Positions 26,865-34,667 of a stretch of 60,012 nucleotides of DNA are shown piece after piece. The position numbers and the translations under genes are program-made. The DNA lies in assembly GCF_008638305.1 (NCBI RefSeq), contig NZ_VTPZ01000017.1, positions 1-60,012 of the forward strand. The letters run 5' to 3'. Under the pieces are notes generated by a model. It did no database searches. It was not told the origin of the DNA and worked only from the letters and a program-made list of their open reading frames with translations. This DNA is from Pseudomonas profundi (GTDB taxonomy: Bacteria > Pseudomonadota > Gammaproteobacteria > Pseudomonadales > Pseudomonadaceae). Numbering within the stretch: position 1 is the first letter of the stretch; each line of letters begins with the position of its first letter.

Positions 26865-28685
26865 TTAACCAACAGAACCAAGGCTCAGTGCTGCATTAAT
26901 CAGGCCCACATGTGAAAAGGCCTGTGGCACATTTCCCAGATGCCCGCCACTGCGCGTATCGAATTCCTCGGCGAACAGGCCATGTTCGCCCTTGTGCTCC
27001 AATAGCTGTGCATAGAGATCCGCTGCTTCTCGAGGCCGACCGGTTTGCACCAACGCCTCGACCAGCCAAAAGCTGCAAATGAAGAACGCTCCTTCTCGGC
27101 CTTCCAGCCCATCCGAGATTTCAGCGGGATAGCGCCGTATTGCGCCCCCTCCTTCGCTAAGCTGTTCCCGAATCATGTCCACGGTATTAACGAAACGAGC
27201 ATCGCGGCCATCGACGAAGCCAACGCGTGCCAACAGCAGGAGACTGGCGTCCAGTCTCTCGTCATCGAAGGCGCGGATGAAGTGGCTCCCATCGGTACTA
27301 AGACCGCGCTGCAAGATCAACTGACGTAGAGCTTCAGCTTGACTGACCCAATTATCCTCATCTCCGCCCAGACCATGGCGGCGCATCAGCCAAAGCGCAC
27401 GCTGTAGGCCGGCCCAGGCCATGACCTTAGAGTGGACGTAGTGCCGCGGCGCGCTGCGCATTTCCCAGATGCTTTGATCAGGCTCGTGCCAGTGCGCTGC
27501 GATGAAGTCCGCAGCGGCGCGCATGTGAGACCAATGTGAGCGCATCGCATCGTCGGCCATGCTATCGCAGATACTAACGCACTCCAGCAACTCGCCATAA
27601 ATATCCAGCTGAAACTGGCCATCAGCTGCGTTACCCACACGCACCGGCGGCGAACCACGATAGCCGTGGACTCCCTTGATAATCCGTTCCGGTGGCGGGG
27701 CATTTCCCTGCACATCGTATAAGACGGCCAGTGGCGTACCATGTCGCTCAATGGTTTGTTGCATCCACTGTGCCCAGCGGTGCGCCTCGTCCCGGCAGCC
27801 GAGACCAAACAGCGCGCCGAGTGTCAATCCTGCATCACGAAACCAGGTAAAGCGGTAGTCCCAATTCCGTTCTCCTCCTAGATGTTCGGGCAAGGAAGTC
27901 GTCCCTGCCGCCACAACCGCTCCAGTGGGTGCGTAGATCAACAGCTTGAGGCAGATAGCGCTGCGTACGATAGCGGTACGATGCGTAGCGGGGACATCCA
28001 ACGTTGCGCACCACTTACGCCATGCATCAACGGTTGCAGCAACCTGTACAGGTATGGCATCAAGTGGCAAAGGACGGGCTGGCATATCGTCTTCCAAGGA
28101 AACGCTCAGGCAAGCCCCCGCCTGCTCACCTGCCGACACTGACAATGTTCCAGTCCAGCCCTCCCCGTCAGGGCAGAGAAAGCAATCAGCTTGCAGCAGC
28201 ACCTGCTGCCGTGCGTACACATAGGTCAAACCGTCTGTTGACAGGCTTGCTTCGCCGTCTGCGCTTCCGAAGTCCGGGCGGGGCTCGAACAGCAGGGTAA
28301 ATTCACAACGACCATCGAGTCCGTCTATCTGCCAAATCAAGCGTTGTTGGTCAGTCGACCCAAGCCACTCCATACACAGTCTAACGCGAGCGTGGCCGGA
28401 CACGCTTTGCACCTCGAATTCCAGTACTGCAGTCTCGTCCAGGTAACGCATCCGGACATCAGCACCTGGTGAGGACAGCTGAAGTCGACCGCCACGTTGA
28501 CGATCGAGCAATGGCCAGCTTAGCGGTGCGGCGTCAAAACGCTGGGGACAAAACCATTCAACGTTGCCATCGGGGCCCACTAGTGCCATGGAACGACCAT
28601 CACCGATTGCCGCCAGCGAAGCAATGTTCGGATAGTCAGACATTTCAGGTTTCGGCATCTGTTTAATCCTCATGTTAGCTCTCAT
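26865..28685 (-). CDS. Glycoside hydrolase family 15 protein (glucoamylase/trehalase-like)
   Basis: A 606-aa cytoplasmic protein. An N-terminal beta domain opens with IASLAAIGDGRSMALVGPDGNVEWFCPQRF. An (alpha/alpha) toroid catalytic domain follows with LGGERNWDYRFTWFRDAGLTL and a C-terminal GREGAFFICSFWLVEALV. These are signatures of prokaryotic GH15 enzymes, which include trehalases and glucoamylases; the sugar is not certain. Possible starts are 28685, 28673 and 28643, and none has a strong ribosome site. It converges on the SDR gene, so it is transcribed apart from it although the three genes form a recurrent neighbourhood. Confidence 0.88.
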   Translation of the reverse strand: MRANMRIKQMPKPEMSDYPNIASLAAIGDGRSMALVGPDGNVEWFCPQRFDAAPLSWPLLDRQRGGRLQLSSPGADVRMRYLDETAVLEFEVQSVSGHARVRLCMEWLGSTDQQRLIWQIDGLDGRCEFTLLFEPRPDFGSADGEASLSTDGLTYVYARQQVLLQADCFLCPDGEGWTGTLSVSAGEQAGACLSVSLEDDMPARPLPLDAIPVQVAATVDAWRKWCATLDVPATHRTAIVRSAICLKLLIYAPTGAVVAAGTTSLPEHLGGERNWDYRFTWFRDAGLTLGALFGLGCRDEAHRWAQWMQQTIERHGTPLAVLYDVQGNAPPPERIIKGVHGYRGSPPVRVGNAADGQFQLDIYGELLECVSICDSMADDAMRSHWSHMRAAADFIAAHWHEPDQSIWEMRSAPRHYVHSKVMAWAGLQRALWLMRRHGLGGDEDNWVSQAEALRQLILQRGLSTDGSHFIRAFDDERLDASLLLLARVGFVDGRDARFVNTVDMIREQLSEGGGAIRRYPAEISDGLEGREGAFFICSFWLVEALVQTGRPREAADLYAQLLEHKGEHGLFAEEFDTRSGGHLGNVPQAFSHVGLINAALSLGSVG

Positions 28686-28923
28686 GGTTTTGAAGTGCCG
28701 GCCGTCTTTCCCACAATTCTATAGTTACTCTACACTGCCCTGCACAAAGAACGGCGCGTTTGCATTGGGCGCGACTAGAACGCCGAGATTTGAAGAAAGC
28801 GCGCCGCGGAGCGCGATAATTTGGCACGGTCAGATAGGCGATACATCCAACCGACACGAACGACTATCGCCCCAATAGCAGTCCTGCAAGCAAGGTATTG
28901 GATGAGCGTGTTATTCGCCGAAT

Positions 28924-28939
28924 ATTACAATTCTGTCAG
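28924..28939. promoter_or_regulatory. Exact CopR-type box upstream of the Csp copper storage gene
   Basis: ATTACAATTCTGTCAG, reverse complement CTGACA-GAATT-GTAAT, an exact pattern match 103 bp before the copper storage gene. The stretch to its right (gatgatttgataaaact) matches that right of the 21137 box in spacing and partly in sequence. Confidence 0.8.
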
Positions 28940-29041
28940 ACAGATGATTTGATAAAACTTCTCCACTCCCCTTCGGTCGACAAACCTGTGCCCGCCTGGT
29001 TTGTCAGGCGGCACACACCTACCTTCACAGTGGAGAAATAA

Positions 29042-29371
29042 ATGATGAATGCCAAGTTTGAATCATGCATCCAAGCCTGTAGCAACTGTGCGATCGCGTG
29101 CCAGACGTGTGCCTCTGCGTGCCTTGCCGAAGATGACGTAAAAATGATGGCTCAGTGCATCAAGCTCGACCTGGACTGTGCGGATATCTGCCAACTGGCC
29201 GCTAACTTCATGGCCCGAGACAGCGAGTATGCCAAGGAAGTCTGCCGACTCTGTGCTCAGATCTGCCGCGCCTGTGGCGAAGAGTGCAAAAAGCATGAAG
29301 CTGATCATTGCCAGCGTTGTGCAGAGGCTTGCCTGGCCTGTGCGGAAGAATGTGAGCGGATGGCTAGTTAA
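29042..29371 (+). CDS. Cytosolic four-helix-bundle copper storage protein (Csp3-like)
   Basis: A 109-aa protein with 19 cysteines set at helix spacing (CIQACSNCAIACQTCASAC, CADIC, CRLCAQICRACGEEC, CQRCAEACLACAEEC). This is the signature of Csp proteins, which line a four-helix bundle with thiols and hold many Cu(I) ions. There is no signal peptide or twin-arginine motif, so it matches the cytosolic Csp3 type, not the exported Csp1 type. It stands as a single gene behind an exact CopR-type box, so it should be copper-induced. Two ATG codons in tandem (29042, 29045) make the start uncertain by one residue. Confidence 0.93.
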   Translation: MMNAKFESCIQACSNCAIACQTCASACLAEDDVKMMAQCIKLDLDCADICQLAANFMARDSEYAKEVCRLCAQICRACGEECKKHEADHCQRCAEACLACAEECERMAS

Positions 29372-29524
29372 TCGCGTGGCGCGTTCGGGTCAATCCCCGA
29401 CGCGCCAACCCCGTCGAAGCGCTAACATCAACAGTGCTTTAGACACAGCCGATTACATTTCTGAAAGGGAATAGCATCTCCGTGCTGAGATCTGCACAAT
29501 GAACTATCGCTTAGGAGCTTGATT

Positions 29525-30208
29525 GTGAAAATCTTAGTCGCAGAAGATGAGCCGAAGACTGGCGTTTACCTGAAACAGGGTTTGACTGAAGCCGGGTTCG
29601 TGGTTGACCTGGTCACGAACGGCATCGATGCGGTCCAACAGACCCTTGATGAAGAATATGATTTGCTGGTTCTGGATGTGATGATGCCGGGACTGGATGG
29701 CTGGCAGGTGCTTGAGCGGGTGCGTGCAGCTGGTAGTGAAACGCCTGCGCTGTTTCTGACTGCTCGAGATCGGGTGGAAGATAGAGTCAAAGGCCTGGAG
29801 CTCGGGGCGGATGATTATCTGACCAAACCCTTTGCGTTCTTCGAGTTGCTGGCTCGGGTGAGATCGCTTCTGCGCCGGGGAAACGGTGCCACCGTCCAAA
29901 CCACCTTGACCCTCGAAGATCTTCAGGTGGATCTACTCAAGCGAAGAGTAGAGCGCGGTGGAAAGCGCATCGACCTGACTGCCAAGGAATTCATGTTGCT
30001 GGAACTCCTACTTCGCCGTCGTGGTGAAGTGTTATCCAAATCGATTATCGCATCGAAGGTATGGGATATTAATTTCGACAGCGACACCAATGTCATTGAG
30101 GTCGCTATCCGACGGCTGCGCGCGAAAATCGATGATGACTTTCCGGTCAAATTGATCCACACCGTGCGGGGCATGGGCTACTTTATCGACGGTGCGGAAC
30201 CTGGCTAG
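29525..30208 (+). CDS. OmpR-family response regulator (CopR/CusR type)
   Basis: A 227-aa response regulator: receiver domain with acidic pocket EDEPKTG, phosphoacceptor Asp in [14 protein letters not shown] (about residue 51), LTARD and LTKPF, then a winged-helix DNA-binding domain ([36 protein letters not shown]). It belongs to the heavy-metal branch (CusR, CopR, IrlR). GTG at 29525 gives the standard start ([12 protein letters not shown]). It should drive the CTGACA-N5-GTAAT promoters. Its sensor kinase is not behind it as usual; an IS3 remnant begins at its stop codon, and a kinase lies on the other strand at 31343. Confidence 0.92.
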   Translation: MKILVAEDEPKTGVYLKQGLTEAGFVVDLVTNGIDAVQQTLDEEYDLLVLDVMMPGLDGWQVLERVRAAGSETPALFLTARDRVEDRVKGLELGADDYLTKPFAFFELLARVRSLLRRGNGATVQTTLTLEDLQVDLLKRRVERGGKRIDLTAKEFMLLELLLRRRGEVLSKSIIASKVWDINFDSDTNVIEVAIRRLRAKIDDDFPVKLIHTVRGMGYFIDGAEPG

Positions 30209-30325
30209 GCTCAATATGTCACTGGAAATGGTAAGCTTGCGGCCGATATCGACCTTTGCGTCTGCCTCGTGCTGCTTCATGGAGCCAATGATCTGCTTGT
30301 CTTCGGTGTATCGCGTTTTCTTCAT
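30206..30325 (-). pseudogene. IS3-family OrfA 5' remnant
   Basis: Minus-strand translation from ATG 30325 gives KKTRYTEDKQIIGSMKQHEADAKV, which closely matches the start of IS3-family (IS407-like) OrfA proteins. Similarity fades after about 35 codons and the element ends against the response-regulator stop codon. It marks the scar of an insertion that probably separated this regulator from its kinase. Confidence 0.75.
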
Positions 30326-30445
30326 ATTGCGATCTCCGTGGTGCTAGGTTAGCTGGAAATCTCATCAAGTTCATGGTGAAAAATTTGGGAGAAAAGTCAG
30401 CCCAGGAAAGGCCATCTCAATACGCAATGAGCAGTTTGCGGCTTT

Positions 30446-30483
30446 ATTACGATAATGTAATTTTGACTTCACTTTTATGACAG
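30446..30483. promoter_or_regulatory. Two CopR-type half-matching boxes upstream of the DUF2790 gene
   Basis: ATTACGATAATGTAAT at 30446-30461 is a symmetrical variant of the pattern. TTCACTTTTATGACAG at 30468-30483 closely resembles the exact box at 41077 (ATTACTTTTATGTCAG). They lie 47-84 bp before the start codon. Confidence 0.6.
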
Positions 30484-30529
30484 GTTCCTGGGCTTATATT
30501 GTCATCATTACCTTAAGGAGTGATGAGAT

Positions 30530-30862
30530 ATGAATAGCATGAGAACTATTGCCGCACTTTCCGTTATGGCCGTTTCTTCTTTTTCCATGGCAGATGGTAC
30601 TACTGACCGCGTTTATGGCCGCATGATTCAAGCCAACGAAAAGGCCATGCAAGAGTATGCAATTGCTAATGGAAAGAACCCACCAGAGGTCGTACATTAC
30701 CGTTATGGCATGAAGCTTGATATTGAAAAAGTTGTACACAGGACCTCTACTGATGGCAGCTGCGATGTGATGCCCGCCCAAATGACATACGAAGATTCCA
30801 ACGGTAATTTGACTATTCTTGAGTACCTGGCAGCCGGGACAAGTTGTCCAAGTCAGAACTAA
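30530..30862 (+). CDS. DUF2790 small secreted protein, copy 1
   Basis: A 110-aa protein with an AAGGAG ribosome site, a signal peptide (MRTIAALSVMAVSSFSMADG) and the DUF2790 core: PPEVVHYRYGMKLDIEKVV, CDVMPAQMTYEDSNG and LEYLAAGTSC. Two cysteines, likely a disulfide pair, and a conserved Met-Pro-Ala-Gln motif stand out. DUF2790 proteins are common in Pseudomonas, periplasmic and of unknown function. The metal-type boxes upstream suggest induction by copper or zinc. A paralogue lies at 33157. Confidence 0.88.
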   Translation: MNSMRTIAALSVMAVSSFSMADGTTDRVYGRMIQANEKAMQEYAIANGKNPPEVVHYRYGMKLDIEKVVHRTSTDGSCDVMPAQMTYEDSNGNLTILEYLAAGTSCPSQN

Positions 30863-31342
30863 CAGGTTACATCGCGTTGACTGAAATGTAATTTTCAAGC
30901 TACTTGAATGTTTTGGCAGGTGGAATTATGGCGCAAGCGCGCACGGTTAAGGCCAGCGCGCTTCGCATAGGCGCCGGACAATGACAAGCTGCCAATAACA
31001 TGGGGACCACGCCGTCCAGGGTGCCCGCCAGTTGTTCCAGCTTTTGGCATTGCCGCCTGGATCTGCTCCAACTCCTCCTTGGCGTGTTTGTGGATTTTCG
31101 AAATCCGCCGGATGAACCTCTCGGCGAAGTGATCCCGAGTTCGCGCCGCATCCAATAGATTAAGACCAGCGTGCAGCGTGCGAATTTTTCAGCTCGGCGA
31201 CGTCCCGACGCAGATGCTTGGGCAGAGAAGCGGCGGATCTTGGCTGGTTGTGCCAGTCGACACTCAGGGTAACGGTATTGCTTCCGTAGGACCGTCATCG
31301 ACAATCGCGATGCATCTGGTCGTAGATTGCCTCTCTCGTTAA
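30863..31342. other. Unrecognised stretch between DUF2790 gene and sensor kinase
   Basis: A minus-strand frame at 30895-31155 contains a charged helical stretch (FAERFIRRISKIHKHAKEEL) and could be the tail of a lost gene or transposase, but I cannot assign a family. Frames on both sides are broken. A half box (AAATGTAAT) occurs near 30880. I call no gene here. Confidence 0.4.
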
Positions 31343-32719
31343 TCATTCTCGAACTGTCGGTAACTTTACCGTAAAAGTAGTAACGCTTTCTGCCGAGTGA
31401 CAACCGATCGACCCCTTGTGCGCCTCCACGATCGAGCGAGTGATCGCCATCCCTAAGCCCGCATTCAAGGTGCTGCCCTCTCGTCTGGCTGTATCGATGC
31501 GGTAGAAGCGATCGAACAGCTTGTCGATATGTTCGTGCGGGATCGTTGGGCCTTGATTGCTCACGCTCAGTTCCACCCATGGGCCAGCTTGCGAGACAGT
31601 GAGATCAATTGCTGTGTCTGTCTTTCCATAGCGAACCGCGTTCGACATCACGTTTGAGATCGCCCGGCGTAGCATAAGGTTGTCTCCGCTCACCGGCGTT
31701 GGGCCGTTGCTATGAACGACGAGTTTGATCCCTTTTTCGTCGGCGGCATACTCGTAATATTCCAGCACGCTCGAAGCAACCGCAGTCAGGTCGTGATCCT
31801 CGAAATCAGGAGTAATCATGCCATTATCCGCTTTGGCGAGAAAAAGCATGTCATCAACCATGCGCGCCATTCGACGCAGCTCTTCAAGGGTCGAGAAAAG
31901 AGTGTCCTTGTAGTCGGCATTGTCGCGATCCTTCATCAGCGCTACTTCAGTTTGCGTCAGCATGCTATTGAGCGGGGTCCGCAGTTCATGCGCTATGTCA
32001 GCGGAAAAGCCTGATAGACGCACGAAGGACTGGTCCAGTCGCTCAAGCATTGCGTTGAAGTTATCGACGAGTTCGTGCAGTTCAGTGGGTACTGACTCAG
32101 TTGAGATTCGGGTATCCAGACAATTAGCAGTGATGATGGAAGACGTTCTGGATAGCTTGGATATTGGCTTCAGCCCCCTGCGAATGAAGGCGAAGCCAAG
32201 CGCACCACTTAAAATCGCACTGACCACGAGCGTGTAAATGAACCACTGCCGGATCATTTCATAAAAATGCGTGCGATGCGTAACATCGAGTGCCAAGTGG
32301 ATTGTCTCTGCGTCCCCGTCGGCCCAGCCTGCGATCCTTTTTGTAATTCCGCTGTAGCGGTTGGGTCCAACATCAATCAGCCACCGGTCGTCCTGGCTGG
32401 GGCTTATCAATGACACCATCTTTTCGGACAGGTTGTGATGGGAATAGATCACTTGGTCTCCGGCCAGGATCGCGGCAGCGAAGCCAAAAGAGGTGTCGAT
32501 CAGTCGATCAATGTCCGAAACCATCGAAGGGTCCAACCCGCTCCCGCGCGTCAGGATGGCTTCCAGCGCGGAAACCTTGCGGTCAAGAAGCTGCGCATCT
32601 TGTCTGTCGAAATGAAGACGACAAAAATAGTCGAAGCTGACGGCGGCGAGACTCAGCACTGCTGTCACCACGATTACAAAAAGAAGCGCCATCCTGCCGC
32701 GTAATGACAACCTGCTCAT
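31343..32719 (-). CDS. Heavy-metal sensor histidine kinase (CusS/CopS type)
   Basis: A 458-aa inner-membrane kinase. A first membrane helix (about 10-30), a periplasmic sensor region, a second helix (about 165-185) and a HAMP linker are followed by the H-box AHELRTPLNSML, the N-box AISNVMSNAVRYG and the ATP lid. The glycine boxes are off-consensus: SNQGPTIP replaces DNGPGIP, and NAGLGMAI replaces GTGLGLAI. Activity may be altered but is not excluded. It probably senses periplasmic Cu(I) or Ag(I) and partners the response regulator at 29525, though it is encoded on the opposite strand 1.1 kb away. Its 5' end abuts an oprD fragment, so the order here has been rearranged. Confidence 0.9.
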   Translation of the reverse strand: MSRLSLRGRMALLFVIVVTAVLSLAAVSFDYFCRLHFDRQDAQLLDRKVSALEAILTRGSGLDPSMVSDIDRLIDTSFGFAAAILAGDQVIYSHHNLSEKMVSLISPSQDDRWLIDVGPNRYSGITKRIAGWADGDAETIHLALDVTHRTHFYEMIRQWFIYTLVVSAILSGALGFAFIRRGLKPISKLSRTSSIITANCLDTRISTESVPTELHELVDNFNAMLERLDQSFVRLSGFSADIAHELRTPLNSMLTQTEVALMKDRDNADYKDTLFSTLEELRRMARMVDDMLFLAKADNGMITPDFEDHDLTAVASSVLEYYEYAADEKGIKLVVHSNGPTPVSGDNLMLRRAISNVMSNAVRYGKTDTAIDLTVSQAGPWVELSVSNQGPTIPHEHIDKLFDRFYRIDTARREGSTLNAGLGMAITRSIVEAHKGSIGCHSAESVTTFTVKLPTVRE

Positions 32720-32761
32720 TGCTGCCTCTCGTTAAGTATTGAGCCAAAAGTGAAGATACAT

Positions 32762-32912
32762 CTTATCCTAAACCCTGCGCTGGGGTTCAGCTTGTATACG
32801 AGTAGTCTTGAGGGCCCGTGGTATCAAAGTTATTTTGGTATTTCTAATGAGTCGCCCTTGCCTGAACGATTTTCGCTATTTGGCGGCCTAAATTGCCGGA
32901 ACGTCATTCATG
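32762..32912 (+). pseudogene. Fragment of an OprD-family porin gene
   Basis: The frame reads ILNPALGFSLYTSSLEGPW and LPERFSLFGGLNCRN. The intact porin at 41399 has ILNPALGFNLYTSRLKDAW and VSERLSLFGGINYYD. About 50 codons of homology survive, with no start region and no 3' part. It is a diverged leftover of a second oprD gene. Confidence 0.8.
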
Positions 32913-33090
32913 ACTTGCGCAAAGTGATGCAAACTGCTAACGCAATATATATACAGAAAGAAACCAACGGAAGGCGCTTGTCATGTCCTGTAAAGCAGGC
33001 CAGTTGGGAGGCTTATGCAATAAATTTATATTATTCTTTATTTTGATGAGTTCGTCAGTAGTTCGTGGCATTAATCCAATGTAATGTCTG

Positions 33091-33106
33091 TGTCACCTTG
33101 GTGACA
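33091..33106. promoter_or_regulatory. Perfect palindrome upstream of the second DUF2790 gene
   Basis: TGTCACCTTGGTGACA is a perfect 16-bp dyad 51 bp before the start codon at 33157. The GTGACA half resembles half of the CopR-type box, but the spacing differs, so another regulator is possible. Confidence 0.55.
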
Positions 33107-33156
33107 GGTATAATGTGACACCATCTGCTCTGGATATTTTTTATAGGCAGACACGC

Positions 33157-33492
33157 ATGGGCATTCGATCAAAAATTGCTGCATTTTCAATCAGTTTTGT
33201 TTCTCCGTTCGTAATGGCAGACGGCAGCAGTGATCCCGTTTATGGCTCTATGATTAAAGAGAACGAAAATAGATGGAAGGAGCATGCATTATCAACTGAC
33301 CAAGCCCCCCCGGAGATTGTTCATTACCGCTATGGAATGAACCTGGATATTGAGCGTGTCATACATATCACATCGACACGTATTGGCTGCGGTGTAATGC
33401 CTGCCCAGATGACGTACAAAGATTCCAACGGGGATCTGAAAATACTTGAGTATCGTGCCTCTGGCACGAAGTGCCGAGGAAACGAAGGATGA
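33157..33492 (+). CDS. DUF2790 small secreted protein, copy 2
   Basis: A 111-aa paralogue of the protein at 30530. ATG 33157 opens a signal peptide (GIRSKIAAFSISFVSPFVMA). The core keeps PPEIVHYRYGMNLDIERV, MPAQMTYKDSNGDLKILEY and both cysteines. Divergence is clear, so the duplication is not recent. The ribosome site is weak. It follows an oprD fragment and precedes an IS30 remnant, so this copy lies in a rearranged patch. Confidence 0.83.
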   Translation: MGIRSKIAAFSISFVSPFVMADGSSDPVYGSMIKENENRWKEHALSTDQAPPEIVHYRYGMNLDIERVIHITSTRIGCGVMPAQMTYKDSNGDLKILEYRASGTKCRGNEG

Positions 33493-33561
33493 TTCAATTG
33501 GCTTTCTTCTTTAACGGGGCGGGCGCAAAAACCGAGTGCAACACCTGACCTTTCCGGTACG

Positions 33562-33830
33562 GTGCTGCCGCTATCTTATTCCGAACTCAGCGTTGAAGAA
33601 CGCGCCAACATACAAATCGGTCATGCCCCAGGCTTGAGCCTGGGTAAGATCACCCGATCCCCTTCGACCATCAGCCGGGAGCTGCGCCGCAATCGAGATA
33701 CCAGTGGTGGCTACTCGGCCCGCGTGGTCCAGCAACAGATGCAGGCCGTCGCCAGGCTTGTCGACCGACACGAAAGCTGTTTCCCGGTAGCAAGCGCTTC
33801 GAGTTGGTGGTCTATATGACTGTGTTGCCC
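33562..33830 (+). pseudogene. IS30-family transposase remnant
   Basis: Translation shows YSELSVEERANIQIG and SPSTISRELRRNRDTSGGY, the helix-turn-helix start of IS30-family transposases. A later frame gives KRFELVVYM. About 20 codons between the two helices are missing and the catalytic domain is gone. A decayed insertion sequence. Confidence 0.8.
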
Positions 33831-33998
33831 TCAGCTTCTGCAACCGCCTTTTCGATGCCCTAACGATATGTTGCGTGGACCAAACTCAGCAAGTTTTACC
33901 AACGCTGCACCAGGGTCTATTGTCGCGAGCCGCGTTGTTGCTCAAATAACGGCAGCCAATGAGCGTTCGGGCGGATGTTGTGTCGCTAGGTTCAGTGC

Positions 33999-34178
33999 TC
34001 AGCTTTCAACTGCTTCTTGGGCTAATTGCTGATTTTGCTGCGGCGACTCCTGCAGCATTTTTGGCGCCTGAGCACGGGGGACGCTAGTCAGCGCATAATC
34101 ACTGCCATCTTCCGCCATCGCTACTGAAGACGCGAACGCCAGAACTAGCGGGATAATTACTTTAGTTAGTTTGTTCAT
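33999..34178 (-). CDS. 59-aa small secreted protein
   Basis: From ATG 34178, after a GAGGTGACAA ribosome site, a 59-codon frame encodes a clear signal peptide (NKLTKVIIPLVLAFASSVAM, cleavage after AMA) and a mature part beginning EDGSDYALTSVPRAQ and ending Gln/Glu-rich. I know no family. A degenerate CopR-type box lies 68 bp upstream, so it may join the same metal regulon as the DUF2790 proteins and the 80-aa protein at 51768. Confidence 0.7.
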   Translation of the reverse strand: MNKLTKVIIPLVLAFASSVAMAEDGSDYALTSVPRAQAPKMLQESPQQNQQLAQEAVES

Positions 34179-34245
34179 TTGTCACCTCATTGTTGGGAAT
34201 GGCTATAGATTACCCGGCTAAGGCTGACGACAAGCTGTTGGGATC

Positions 34246-34261
34246 CTTACAGTTGCGTAAC
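34246..34261. promoter_or_regulatory. Degenerate CopR-type box upstream of the 59-aa secreted protein
   Basis: CTTACAGTTGCGTAAC fits CTGACA-N5-GTAAT with two mismatches and resembles the 20964 box. It lies 68-83 bp before the ATG at 34178 and beyond the end of cusF. Confidence 0.45.
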
Positions 34262-34310
34262 GTTCAGCTAGCCGGGCTACCGCACCAGCTGGCGGTAGCC
34301 ATCGGCATGG

Positions 34311-34667
34311 TTACAATTGCTTAAGCGAAGTGATGGATGAACTCATGCCTTTCGAGGTGAATTCGAACTCAATCTCGTCACCTTCATTGAGCTGCTCAAG
34401 CTGTTCGGCCGTAGCCTTGAAGCCCATCGTCATGGGTGGCCAGTCAAGCGCCGGCACGGCCCCGTGTGCGATGGTCACGGTTCCTTTTTCGTGATTGATC
34501 TTGCGAACAGTTCCAGTTGCCTTGGCTGTCTTCGTTGTCGTATCGTTTTGCTCCATTTTCATTTCGCCCATGGGCATGCTCTGTTTCATTTCCATACCCT
34601 TCATTTCATCGGCGAAGGCTGCCGGAGTCAGTGCCAGGCTAAGAATGAGTGCCAGTTTCGTTTTCAT
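34311..34667 (-). CDS. cusF: Periplasmic copper/silver chaperone CusF
   Basis: A 118-aa protein with a signal peptide ([16 protein letters not shown]), a Met-rich linker ([19 protein letters not shown]) and the CusF beta-barrel. The Cu(I)/Ag(I) site is intact: His in IAHGAV, Trp in LDWPP, and the two Met of PMTMGF. It hands metal to the Cus pump. It is the last gene of cusCBAF and its ATG overlaps the cusA stop by four bases. A GC-rich hairpin at about 34285-34308 may end the transcript. Confidence 0.93.
   Translation of the reverse strand: MKTKLALILSLALTPAAFADEMKGMEMKQSMPMGEMKMEQNDTTTKTAKATGTVRKINHEKGTVTIAHGAVPALDWPPMTMGFKATAEQLEQLNEGDEIEFEFTSKGMSSSITSLKQL

Noticed and set aside
30900..31580. 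226-aa minus-strand frame overlapping the kinase end
   Set aside because: It runs through the kinase C-terminus in another frame; composition is Arg/Ser-rich as in shadows.
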